Below, in pieces: positions 33,747 to 50,136 of a stretch of 64,000 nucleotides of DNA. Under the pieces are notes generated by a model. It saw only the letters and a list, made by a program, of their open reading frames with translations, did not search any database and was not told the origin of the DNA. The stretch's first letter is position 1. Each line of letters starts with the position of its first letter. The position numbers and the translations under genes are program-made. Origin of the DNA: Macrostomum hystrix (Eukaryota; Platyhelminthes; Macrostomidae). The stretch is taken from the NCBI GenBank assembly GCA_950097015.1, contig CATNEN010000033.1, forward strand, positions 5,239,001 to 5,303,000. Direction: 5' to 3'.

Positions 33747-35417
33747 GGCTGGCTTGGCGACCGCCTAGCAACCAACCAAAAACAGTTTAAATGAGCCTTT
33801 TAAACACTGACTTGCACCCTGACTTCTGCTGTAAATGCGCTCATGATTTTCGCTATTTTTTCTGCTGAAGTTTGTACATAAAAAACAAAATGTTAAACCA
33901 CAGAATAGATAGATGCAAAATGAGTAGAGCCAAAGGCAAAGAGCTCAAACTATAGATTATTTTGTATCTTAGTGTCTAAATTTATGAGCACTTAGATGGG
34001 CTATGCGTGTATTATTAGTAGTAATAGATATTATGTATGTGGATCAGTGCCGGGTGGTCGCACCCAGCAAGCCTTCGCATGCGCAGAGCAGCTGGAACAA
34101 ACAGGGGGTCAGGGCGAATGGGGCCGACAACAGAAAAAAACAGCGAAGCAGCGGGGCGGGCAAAAGCGGCAAAAAAGCGTAAAAAGCGGAGATTCCATCA
34201 TCCCGTGCAGGTGCTCTTAGATAAGCCAGCGAAAAGCGGCGACTGTTCCACTAGCCCGGCATAGCAACCGCAGGTGTGCCTTGGTTACGGGGCCGTAAAC
34301 TTACCCCAGCACATATAAATCTATAGAATTCTATCTATAGCGATTTGCGGTACATGCTACTGCAGGGCTAGTGACGCGACGGTTCGCGCAAATTCTCACA
34401 AAATCGCTTCATAATTAAGACGTGCTCATTAAATTTGTAATCGAAAGGTAAAAAATTGCACAAATTCTTATAAACAAGTGAACAGAAACACAATACAGAC
34501 TTTGAAAATAGCTGGAAAAGCAAATGGTAGGCCAGCAACAAAGCAGCGGCAGTAAGAGAGCGAAGGTGAAATCTTACTCATTAAAACATTCAGTTAAGTG
34601 TAGGCAATATTAATAAGAGTTGCAGTAAAACACCAGTGGTATCAGCATTGCGCACACAAAGCAGCAGCTGACTGACTAGAGTGAGAGAAAAATCAGCGCC
34701 CCTTAATGGTAAAAAATGTTGACGAAAATGAGAAAAGCAACAACACGCACTATGCTACTGTCCTATGCGGCGAAGCAGTAGTATGCATTGGGTATAGGCT
34801 AAGCTGGTTGGGATAATAATTGTTGCGTCGTTGTTTCCTAGAACAATGGTTTCAATGTAAAATTCTGGAAAATGTCTCATTTATTGCACAGAAGTAAATA
34901 GGAAAGAAGCGGATATGCTACATGTACTACTGGCGTGGAGGTAATTAAACACACATAATTAGCAGAGAGTAGGGAAATCAGAATTCTACATAGACGCTGG
35001 GAACACTGGGGTTGGTGAATAACAAATTGAGAGAAAAAAATTATAGTCTGGTGTAAAAATAATTTGTTGGACAACAGACAGTAAAAACCTTTAGAAAGTT
35101 AACAATTTTTATTAGCTAATTTTGAATTTGACGCCAATTCTAGCCATTTTTTGCTGTCGAAAAATTCGTACTCACATTAACGCTTTTCGGCGCCAATTCA
35201 AAACTAGTAAAATAATAAACCAAAAAAGCCTGGCAGGTGAGTCAGTTGCTAGGGAGTTAAACAGTTGCTAATTGTTACATTTAAAGAGAATAAGTATCGT
35301 AATAATAATTTCTTATAAATTATAACAATAGATAGAAGCAATCGATAGCCGGCACGTGTCAGAGTCTGCGGGCACGCATACAGAATCTGGGCTGTAATTA
35401 AATGGCTCTCCTCAAGC
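33747..35417. other. Intergenic region and probable 3' UTR of Galpha-o
   Basis: No further coding signal. It may include long 3' UTRs of the two convergent genes. Confidence 0.5.
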
Positions 35418-40832
<5,415 letters not shown>

Positions 40833-40839
40833 GAATGAA

Positions 40840-43400
40840 GGCAGCTCAGCAAACTTTAAGGCTTAGCTATCTGTTTGGAAATGATTTTGCTAAATTGACT
40901 GCCTCAGTTTAGTCTGTATTTTTTTACAATTTTAAATGCTGAAATATATATATAGATTGAAATTCCTGAATGTTATTCAATAAGAAATTGAGCCATTGTA
41001 AAGTGAGGTCAATAGATCTTTTTAAATACTTAGATAGAATAGAATAAATTGATAGAAATAGAATAGAACTTAAATAAAATAAATACTGCACTTTCTGTAC
41101 CTTCTCACATAAATTTAATTTGCTAATCAAGACCAAGAACTACTAAATAGTTGACTTAAATGGCTTCAATTTGTGGCTATAGCAAGTGGAATCAGTTTTT
41201 TCTGTAGTTGCTAGCATAGATTGTGATCATTTAAAGCTCAAGTGAAGTCATAGCTAGCCATAACAATACATAAAATTTTATGCCTTAGATTCTAGCCTGG
41301 GGTGCATCAATATGTTCATAGGCTCTTGAAATAATATAGAATATCACTGAATACAAAAATTACTGAATTTACAAAGGATAACAACATTCCTATATTTAAG
41401 AAGCAACTTCCAACTACAAGTTAGTAGTTGGAAGTTGACATACAAATCAGACTAACTTAAAAAAACCACTTAAAAGTGTGAAGTTGTAACTTATTCTTAT
41501 TGCATTTTCTGTTTTACTGACTCTTAAGATCTGAAAATCCAAGTATCCAATTTCCAAGTATCCAAGTATATATTTATATAATATGCTATTTTTTAATATA
41601 AAAGTCTTACTTTATATGCAATCTACAATATTGTTTGCTACTAGACTACTACTACTAGACTAGACTAACTACTAGAATATAACAGAAGATTAAAAAATAG
41701 TAGCAGTAGTAGAACAAGATAGTAAATAGCTAATTATTGCTATTGAAAGCTCATGATTCTAAGTTGTGCTAGTCCTTTATCACTGTAGCTATCAATTTTG
41801 ACTGTCTATTATAGGCCCTAAGAGCTCAGAGGATAACAAATAATTAAAAACTAATGATTGACTTGAATTTCATTGGCTATGTTTACTTACTAAACTTTTT
41901 AATGTTCAATTTTGATCTGATTACAATTCTAGAAACAAGTAGAATTAAATTCAGACACTTTAACCTATGATCAGCGCTTACTAAAAAAACAAGCACCCTT
42001 TCAAAAGACACAAAGCCTGTTTAATTCAAACTTGCCTTTTTTGTCTGAATTACCTATGGCGAAATCGAGCCAACTAGAAAGAAAATCAATAAGAAGTCTA
42101 AAAGGAGACAGCAATTAAAAAACTTATACAATGCTCTATTGTCAAACATTTAGCTATAAGTTACTCACTTGACCAAGAATATCTTTAAAAAGATATGCTC
42201 AGTTTCAAAAGAAAAAATCTGAAATTGGTTTGTTGACTCCACCAAATTCAGAAGACACAGACAATCTGATGGAGGAGGATGGCAAAGAGGATGCTAATTA
42301 CTTAAAAATGATAAGCCAGATAGTAAACAATACAAAAATGACAAGATCAGCAATGTTAACAAAGGTTGGATTATTGCAGCCTTTGAGTGAGAAGATTTTG
42401 TTGAATTAGCCTGGCAGTTAGGTGTAATAGACAACCACTGAACCACATACACAATGGTGAGATCTGGAATGCTGAAAAAGATACATCAAATAAATGATTT
42501 TTTTATTTACTCTTTCTTTCTCTTTGATCTTTACATTTGTTTTTAACTCATTCATGTAAACACCAAACAGACTGCAACAGTCTACAGTAACAGTGAGGCA
42601 GTAGTAATTTATATTTTTTCTAATATTAAAAGATAATCATTTTTCTTTTCTAGCTATATTTACTTCAACTGTAGGCCTATTATTGAACATGAAATTTGTA
42701 AATTATATTTAAATTATAGGTTTAAAAAATTTACTTGACACTTAAAATTCGCTGCACTCAATAGCAGCGAAAACGTAGTAAAAGCGTAAAAATCTGGCTT
42801 TTAAAAAAATAATGGGGCTAGATCTCAGCAAAAAGAATATAATATTGTTAAAATTATATTTTAATGGAATATGTTTCTTTGGCTGTTTTGCTTGTCGTTT
42901 AAAACCTTTTGACTCGCAGTTTTGTGACTTTGCTTTATTTACTTTCGTTTCATGTATTCTTGGGAACTGGAACGGGCACTAAAAACGTTCAACGACTACT
43001 AAGACCTTCCAGGACCTAGATTTAGTCATCTAGATTCAGCACAGTTAGATGAAAAATATCAAATAAAAAAAATCAAACCAAGAAATAAATCATTCGTGTA
43101 CTTTCATTTAAAGCAACGCTACTATTATTTACTAAAAAATTATTGTTCTAACTCTTCGTAATTTTATTTGGCTTATTGTAATAAATTAAATGAAACTACT
43201 TTGCTTTATCATGCTGCATTTTAATATTTTAAAGGATTGCAATTTTCCAAGACACCGCAAGTTTTTACCCACTCAACTTAATTTAGTGTAGAACTAGAGC
43301 GTAGACCTACCAACCTAACACCCTTCCCTTCGACTTTCATTGTAATATTCATTTATCATGTTTCTAATCGAATTAGTACAAATAAAGTCAGTATATCAAG
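40840..43400. other. AT-rich intergenic spacer
   Basis: Contains a perfect 14-bp hairpin (41404-41437). A 60-codon open stretch at about 42218-42406 has AT-rich composition unlike the real genes here. No supportable gene. Confidence 0.55.
41404..41437. repeat. Perfect 14-bp inverted repeat, 6-nt loop
   Basis: CAACTTCCAACTAC, loop AAGTTA, then the exact reverse complement. Confidence 0.85.
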
Positions 43401-43415
43401 CTAGGCTTGATTTAC

Positions 43416-43862
43416 GGATCCTAGACACTTCGTCATCTTACAACTTCGTCATCTTACAACTTCGTCATCCACTTGGAAGGTAGGACACTTCGTCATCCTG
43501 CCAATTGGCATGCTTTAAAGTTTGGTCAGTTCGTCATCTACTAATAACAAATAAGCAATTAAGTTCGTCATCAATAAAGTGAGGGTGGGGTGGTGGGGCA
43601 GAGGTGTGAACACACTTCACTTCTTAAAATGCCAAAAAGAGGTGTCAAAACTGATTTCATTATAAGAGTTGAAAGAAAGGTGCCAATGCCAACACTATGT
43701 GAGGAGGTGGGGAGGGGTGGTTCTGTTCTAACTTTGAAAACTTTTGTTTATAGATGACGAAGTGTCCACAATTCTAAGTCTCTTCGTCATCCACCCTCTG
43801 AGGTATTGGACAGATCGTCATCTGGATGACGAAGTTGCAAGATGACGAAGTGTCCAGGTACC
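43416..43862. mobile_element. MITE-like element with GG-terminal inverted repeats and 8-bp target duplication
   Basis: The left end GGATCCTAGACACTTCGTC and right end (inverted) GGTACCTGGACACTTCGTC are matching termini; similarity continues for about 40 bp (CATCTTACAACTTCGTCATCC). The 8-bp repeat TGATTTAC flanks both ends (43408-43415 and 43863-43870). The element is 447 bp and non-coding. Inside, the decamer CTTCGTCATC recurs many times in both orientations. GG termini with 8-9 bp duplications occur in Merlin-like elements, and Mutator-like elements make about 9 bp; the superfamily is not settled. Confidence 0.85.
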
Positions 43863-44208
43863 TGATTTACGTACTCAGAGTCACAGAAGTCTTGACTCTT
43901 TGCATTGGGTTTAAGTTTTTATTTAGCCGAATGAGGCGAATCTAAGCAATAATTCATTGTGTACTTTAAATCAACAGTTATAGCCAGTATTTAAGTATGT
44001 ACTACCTACTACTAATCTGTTTCTTATTTAATAGCAATCAGCCCCATAGCTAGTAAAAATTGCTCAGGTCTACACAGAACACAACTACACATTGATAGCA
44101 ATACTATCACAAAACAATATTTAGTTAGAATAGGCAGCAACTTTAGACTATTTTATATATTTTTAGTCGCCTAGTCACTGGTCAATGTTTGCTGGCTTGT
44201 AATACAAA

Positions 44209-45077
44209 TGGCTTCCAGTTAATTTGGTGACAGTCCAATTTGGCTACAACCAGTTAGGTGACAAGTCAGTTCAGTGACAGTCAATTCGGCAACAGCGAAT
44301 AGGGTTCTGCAAGAAATTATTTTGATTGAGAGTTTAACTTGACATGACTTTTATCAGTTACTAATTCTTTGGACATTTATTCATTTTTGTTTGAGTATTA
44401 TTATATATTTGCATCAAATTATTCTCCAATCTCCTACCATATATATGTAAAGAGTACTGTATGTTAAAAAGCTGTTAAAATGTGCATGCTCAACATGTAG
44501 ATTAAAAACTCAAGGTCCATTCAGCAGGCTGCACAATTCTAACAATTTTTCTGTAGTCTACTCTCTAGAGAGATATTTGGCCCTATATAGTGCTGGTACT
44601 GCAGGTCCAGCAGCAATAATTTACCCTTTGTCGTCTTTGCTGGGTACCTTGAGCAACATACACTCTAGGTACCCAGTACACTATCACTAGCCTTATTATA
44701 AAATACATGATTCCATCAAATTCCAATATATTCTACTTATAGTAGAGACTCAAAGAAATGATTTGTTGATTTAAATCGTTGTACCATCCAAAATTAGTAA
44801 AATCATAGTGAAAGCATCAAAAATTAGTAAGCAATGTACATGTAGCCAGTCAAAGAATTTTTAAATGATGTGTGACTTTTGTGTTCATTCCGCACATACT
44901 TCCACACAAACTAAGCAAAAATGGGAATAAACCCACAAATTTGTTTTCTTTTATTAATTTTAATCTTAGCAAGTAGGCAGAGTTTTTGAAAGGGCTTTTT
45001 TGTTCAGTTTTAATAACTATACTTGTCGCCAAATTGGTTGTGGCCAAATTAACCTGTTGCTGAATTGACTGGCACCC
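44209..45077. mobile_element. Second inverted-repeat element with 8-bp target duplication
   Basis: AATACAAA flanks both ends (44201-44208 and 45078-45085). The left end GGCTTCCAGTTAATTTGGTG and the inverted right end GGGTGCCAGTCAATTCAGCA are similar. Subterminal motifs of the type AATTTGG-ACAAC recur several times on both sides. No coding capacity in 869 bp. Confidence 0.7.
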
Positions 45078-45433
45078 AATACAAACTTTTGGAACATTGG
45101 TTGGCTTCTATGTTAAAATGGGCACAGGTCAAATGGCCACAAATAAAGTTAAGTAGGAAAAGTGCATGCAGATGTAGTACCTGTGCATACTGCCCGCTAT
45201 GCTTTAGAAAATGCACCAGACAGTCTACAACTTTTTCACATTGGGATACACATATAAGTAATAATATAAATTGCAGAAGTTGCTCCATATGATTTTTTGT
45301 AAAAAATCTGAGCAATTGTTTTTTGTTAATCCTCTAGTAATTATAGTATATTATTTTATGTGGCCATAGTCTTTTGTCTACTTTGCCTTGTAGCTGCTAC
45401 AGATTATTGATAGCAAAAAATGGATAAGCAATC

Positions 45434-45727
45434 TGTGCACATACATGCGCAACACCCGGCCGACCCGGCCAAACCGGCCGGGTGAAACAAGGGCCAAGCA
45501 AGGTAAGTCGCAAAAACCAATCGACCAAGTGCAAAAAAATCAAAGGGGGGACCAAGGGACAAAAAAGGAAGGCGTGAAGAAAAGGAAAAAGGGGAGAGAA
45601 AAAGAGCAAATGAGAGCAAACTAAGTTGTAAATAGAGCAATGAAACGAACTAAGTCGCAAATGAGAGCAAAAACTAAGTCGCACGGCCGGCTAAGATTTG
45701 GGAGGTTGCGCATGTATGTCTGTGCAT
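45434..45727. repeat. Foldback element, about 295 bp
   Basis: GTGCACATACATGCGCAAC at the left is inverted as GTTGCGCATGTATGTCTGTGC at the right. The interior starts with a GC-rich palindrome (CACCCGGCCG at 45453-45462 and its complement at 45475-45484) and continues purine-rich. ATCT on both sides may be a target duplication. Confidence 0.6.
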
Positions 45728-46120
45728 CTAATTGGGTAAGACTGATATAGATTGGCAATGCAGGGCATAGCACAATAACTTTTATGTACTACTATTACTC
45801 TAATGACTTATTCTAGAGTGTGAAATACAAGTCTAGAAATTATTACAATTGCTAGCTATTATAACAAAGCTTTTTGTGATATCCATTTAGCAATAAAATA
45901 TATTTAGTAAATGAAGAATCTTTCAATAAATATTCTTTGTTAACTGCTAACTAGCAGCATATAGTACTTTAAGAAGCATAATTTAATTAGAATTTATATA
46001 TTTTTTTACATGTATTGTCTTACAGCTCTGTATCTCAAACACATTGACTTTTATTATTAAATTTATTGGAATGAATTGATTTCATTTAGTTATACAAGCT
46101 GGAATTAGGCTTGTACAGGT
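45728..46120. other. AT-rich 5' flank of the ZCCHC9 gene
   Basis: No TATA box at a convincing distance and no other gene. Confidence 0.5.
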
Positions 46121-47283
46121 ATGCCAGAAAATCTGAAAAGGCCAATAAGATTTGCCTGGCAACCAGATTGCAGCAGCTTTGGGCCTAAGCTCATGACCCG
46201 CTACGCTAGGGGAGGCCAGGCCAACAAGAAGAAGCCTGTCGAGGCCAGCAGCTGGGCCGAGATGAAGGCCGACCTGCTCACCGCCAAGTCCCAGGCGCCA
46301 GGCGGCTCTGGTGGCAACAGCAGCGGTGGCAAGGTGATCACCCGGCTAAAGAACGGGCACTATGTTGTACGCATCGGCTCGTATGAGCGAGTCCTGCGCT
46401 CCGAAGCCGAGCTGCGCCACTGGAAGCGGTCCGGCTCCGAGCGTCGTCGGCTGCAGCGCAAACGGAACAGAGAGGCCGACAGGGTCTGCTTTCACTGTCG
46501 CCAGCCCGGCCATCTGGTTAGCGACTGTCCGGAGGCTGGCGGCGGCGCAAGGTAAGAACTGATTGGCTGGCAGTAGAAAATATGGCACTGATTGGCTGGC
46601 TGCTGACGGGAGAGTGAGACATTGACTTAGAGGCCAGACAGATGAGAGTGGAGCACTGAGTGGCTGCGAGGCTGACAGTGATTGTTTGGAAGGCTGACAG
46701 GTTAGAGTGAGTTTCTGATTGGCTGGGAGGCTAGTAGGGGATAATATAGTAGTGATTGGCTGGGGAGTCTGACTGCAGAGATATAATTTGATATCCTTCA
46801 ACCTCGGTGACTTCCTGCAGTGACAGCGTGTGCTTCCGCTGCGGCTCCACCGAGCACGCCCTCTCAGCCTGTCCAAAGATGCCTCGGCCGGCCGGCCCAG
46901 AAGCCGCAGCTGTCGCCCAGTCGTCAGGCCAGCCGGCGACTGCGCCAGACCTGCCGTTCGCCAATTGTTTCGTGTGCGGCCGCAGCGGCCACCTGTCCCG
47001 CTCCTGTCCAGACAATCCCCGCGGTCTCTATCCCAAAGGCGGCGGCTGCCTGCTGTGCTCCAGCGTCGAGCATTTCAAGCGCGACTGTCCGCTGATGCAG
47101 CGCCGCCGGGCTGCCGAAGTCTCGGCCCAGGAGGTGGCTCTGCCAACGCTGGCGGCCGGTGCTGGTCGCAGCGTAGATGACGAAGTTCCCCTGTTGCCAT
47201 CTACGATGAAAGCTGGCGATGATAGAAATGGCGCACAGTTGAAGAAGTTGGCAAAGAAGAAGGTCAAAGTTGTTGTGCTGTAG
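46121..47283 (+). CDS. ZCCHC9: Zinc knuckle protein ZCCHC9
   Basis: Two exons (46121-46551 and 46821-47283, phase-2 GT-AG intron of 269 bp) encode 297 residues. A basic, Arg-rich N-terminal half is followed by four CCHC knuckles: CFHCRQPGHLVSDC (about 123-136), CFRCGSTEHALSAC (148-161), CFVCGRSGHLSRSC (193-206) and CLLCSSVEHFKRDC (220-233). The linkers SCPDNPRGLYPKGGGC and the Lys-rich C-terminus match animal ZCCHC9, a nucleolar RNA-binding protein linked to ribosome biogenesis; human ZCCHC9 is a little shorter. The intron carries a degenerate TGATTGGCTGG repeat. The next gene starts 409 bp downstream on the same strand. Confidence 0.93.
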
Positions 47284-47460
47284 GCACATTGGAGTAAGCA
47301 GCTGTGTGATGCGTAGGGCAAACATGTCCACATCTTCTGTTGCCATCCAACTGTAATGTAAAGTGTTTGCTAATTTTTCTCCAATATATTGACCTCTGGA
47401 CCTAAATAATCTTGGTCTGCATTTGAAAATGAAACTTGAATTTTGTTGTTTTTTTGATGG

Positions 47461-47565
47461 GTTATAAAGGAGTTATAGAGGGTGGTCGGGCTTGAAAGTC
47501 GGGGGTTCGATTCCCGACTACACATTAGAGCTATTTGCGTCCTTCTTGTGTCAGTGTGTTAATTT
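47461..47565 (+). mobile_element. Truncated tRNA-derived SINE (family S1)
   Basis: AGTCGGGGGTTCGATTCCCG is the B-box block of the SINE at 60405, followed by ACTACACATTAGAGCTATTTGCGTCCTT, the start of its body. The remainder is missing. It lies between ZCCHC9 and RPC7. Confidence 0.7.
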
Positions 47566-47691
47566 CTTCGCAATAAGATACACCTGATCAGTTTTAAAAA
47601 ATTCCAGCGGCCAGCTTAAGAAACTGGGCGCAATAAATCCCTCGTTGCTTCTCCCACTGTCTCCACCGCTGGTCTGTGCCGCTGCCCCGTC

Positions 47692-48399
47692 ATGAGCAGA
47701 GGCGGTGGCGCCGGTCGCGGCGGTCGCGGCGGAGGCCGCGGCGGCAGCTTCATAGTGCAGTCCTACAAGCACCTCATGCGACCAGACGGTGCCGGCCCGC
47801 TCTTTGGCGGCGCCGAGGATGCCAGCGGCGAGCAGCTGCTCTATCCGCAGCTGCCAAGGCGACCCGCCCCGCCGACTGTGGTCAAGGATCTCAAATTCAT
47901 GGTGGCAGCCAAGCGGGACCTAGAGAACCGATTCTGCGGCTGCGCCTCTCGCCTGCCGGCGGTGCCGAATTCGACAAACTTCCCGGCCGAACTCGACTGG
48001 CTGCGGCGCAAGCGACGTCGACAGATTCAGAACCAGCAGCAGGCGGCGACGACGGCGTCAAAGAAGGCAAATGCCGCCAATGGCGAAGCTAAAAGACGTC
48101 GGCAAGATGTCGAGGATGCGGCTGCTGTGACTCTTATCGAAGAAGCCGTCGATGCCGGCTTGAAGGACGCCGCTGGCCAACTAGAGTCGGCGACTGAGGC
48201 CTCGAAGGAAGCAACGGCAGCGGCTGGCGGCGAAGCTGGCGACGCTGATGACGAAGAGGAGGATGAAGAGGCCGCCGCATTTGAGAACGACGAAGAACTG
48301 GAGGACAATGACTATGTCGATGCATACTTTGACAATGGCGAGGGCTACGGGCCAGATGACGGCGAGGAAGACATGGACGGAGAATCTTGGTATTATTGA
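47692..48399 (+). CDS. POLR3G: RNA polymerase III subunit RPC7 (POLR3G/POLR3GL-like)
   Basis: A single-exon frame of 235 residues from the first ATG. It has a Gly/Arg-rich N-terminus, a central segment (LLYPQLPRRPAP ... VVKDLKFMVAAKRDLENRF), a basic patch RRKRRRQ, an Ala/Glu-rich region and a very acidic tail. The ending DNDYVDAYFDNGEGYGPDD-GEEDMD closely matches the DNDYINSYFEDGDDFG-type tail of animal RPC7. In human Pol III, RPC7 sits with RPC3 and RPC6 in the initiation trimer. Only one gene is seen here, as expected before the vertebrate G/GL duplication. Confidence 0.85.
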   Translation: MSRGGGAGRGGRGGGRGGSFIVQSYKHLMRPDGAGPLFGGAEDASGEQLLYPQLPRRPAPPTVVKDLKFMVAAKRDLENRFCGCASRLPAVPNSTNFPAELDWLRRKRRRQIQNQQQAATTASKKANAANGEAKRRRQDVEDAAAVTLIEEAVDAGLKDAAGQLESATEASKEATAAAGGEAGDADDEEEDEEAAAFENDEELEDNDYVDAYFDNGEGYGPDDGEEDMDGESWYY

Positions 48400-48405
48400 C
48401 AATTG

Positions 48406-49013
48406 ATTTCTAGACACTACTGTCTATTCTGTCTAGATACTACTGTCCATGCAGTCTAGATACTACTGGCCATTCTGTCTAAATACTACTGGCCATTCTG
48501 TCTAGATACTACTGTCCATTCTGTCTAGATACTACTGTCCATGCAGTCTAGATACTACTGGCCATTCTGTCTAGATACTACTGGCCATTCTGTCTAGATA
48601 CTACTGTCCATTCTGTCTAGATACTACTGTCCATGCAGTCTAGATACTACTGGCCATTCTGTCTAGATACTACTGGCCATTCTGTCTAGATACTACTGTC
48701 CATTCTGTCTAGATACTACTGTCCATGCAGTCTAGATACTACTGTCCATTCTGTCTAGATACTACTGTCCATTCTGTCTAGATACTACTGGCCATTCTGT
48801 CTAGATACTACTGGCCATTCTGTCTAGATACTACTGTCCATGCAGTCTAGATACTACTGTCCATTCTGTCTAGATACTACTGTCCATTCTGTCTAGATAC
48901 TACTGTCCATTCTGTCTAGATACTACTGTCCATTCTGTCTAGATACTACTGTCCATGCAGTCTAGATACTACTGGCCATTCTGTCTAGATACTACTGGCC
49001 ATTCTGTCTAGAT
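48406..49013. repeat. 23-bp minisatellite in the RPC7 3' UTR
   Basis: About 26 copies of TCTAGATACTACTGTCCATTCTG, starting 10 bp after the stop codon. GTCCATGCAG and GGCCATTCTG variants recur in a four-to-five-unit cycle, indicating higher-order structure. Confidence 0.95.
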
Positions 49014-50136
49014 GGAGTGTTGTCTTATTGTTTTAGTAGGTAGAATTCGGCAGCAGCAGTTATTGTCGATGTAAAAGTTTTCTGTAAGTGAGGAATGCTT
49101 GAGGGATGCATTCCATGCCTCAATTTATGCTCGTATGTACATCTGGCGCATTTAATGGTGTCACTTTCGCTTAGTGTATTGTTCTATGAATAATAAATTT
49201 GGTTCACAAGTCGCTTGACTTAAATGCTTTGGCACCACCATGTGTCTAAATTCATCTAGTTAATATTAATAAAAGGCCTAATAATGTATTCTTTATTTTG
49301 CACCGTAACAATGTCTTACATGTAGTTTGCGAAAAAAATGGCTTACATTTTAATAAACATCTAGAACTCTGAGTTTTCACAGATAACAGCTGCGGAGCGA
49401 ATCGCTGTACGTGTACAATGTCTCTACTTTGTAAAAAAAATTAATGACACCCCGACTGCAGACTAGATCTATACACCTGCCTGATACTCCTCTGAAAATT
49501 GGTCGCTAGGCCAAGAGATTCGAGCCATGTAATCGTGTCCTTCCGCACTGTCATCTGAAAGCCCTGGAACCCATTAGATTTCAGCCTCGAGGCGGGTGAA
49601 CACCTTCAGTTTAGGAGGCTGCGGGAGTGTGCGTCGCCAAAAACTTCAGGATGGGGCCAAATCGATAATGCATCTTGCTGCACCGAACTGGATTCCATCC
49701 GTAAGCAATTCTGGTCCCCCTCTCACTATCGAAAACTCCCTGCCCAGCTGTGCACTGGTGTAAAACTTCTCTGACCAACAAGCCACTCTGCGCATAGTGA
49801 GCCTTTCTGCCTTTCTGGTCAGAAATTAATTTTCATTATTCTTTGACCAGAAATTCCGATTCTCATTCCACTTGGGTGTACGGGCCTGCGCTAAAAGGAA
49901 GAAATCTGGTCATCGAGCCACCACAGCCAGCGCTGCCACCTCCTACTATCGATCGCTCTTCCTTTCCTCCCAGGCCTGGCCTTTGCTGCGCAGTTCACGC
50001 GCTCCTTCTGTCAGAGCGAAACCCGCCCGCTATTTAAACTGGCGCAGCCGGCGAAAACCTGGCACTCCCCGTGTCCGACCCCTCCCCGCCAGCGTGAAGT
50101 TCTTGTGCAGTTGCACAAATTTTTGCCGAAACCGAA
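49014..50136. other. Spacer between RPC7 and the gelsolin gene
   Basis: AATAAA near 49191 could serve RPC7. The last 150 bp are GC-rich and probably the promoter and 5' UTR of the gelsolin gene. No other gene. Confidence 0.5.

Noticed and set aside
42218-42406. Open stretch of about 60 codons with TPPNSEDTDNLMEEDG
   Set aside because: AT-rich composition, no splice context and no recognised family; not enough to call a gene.
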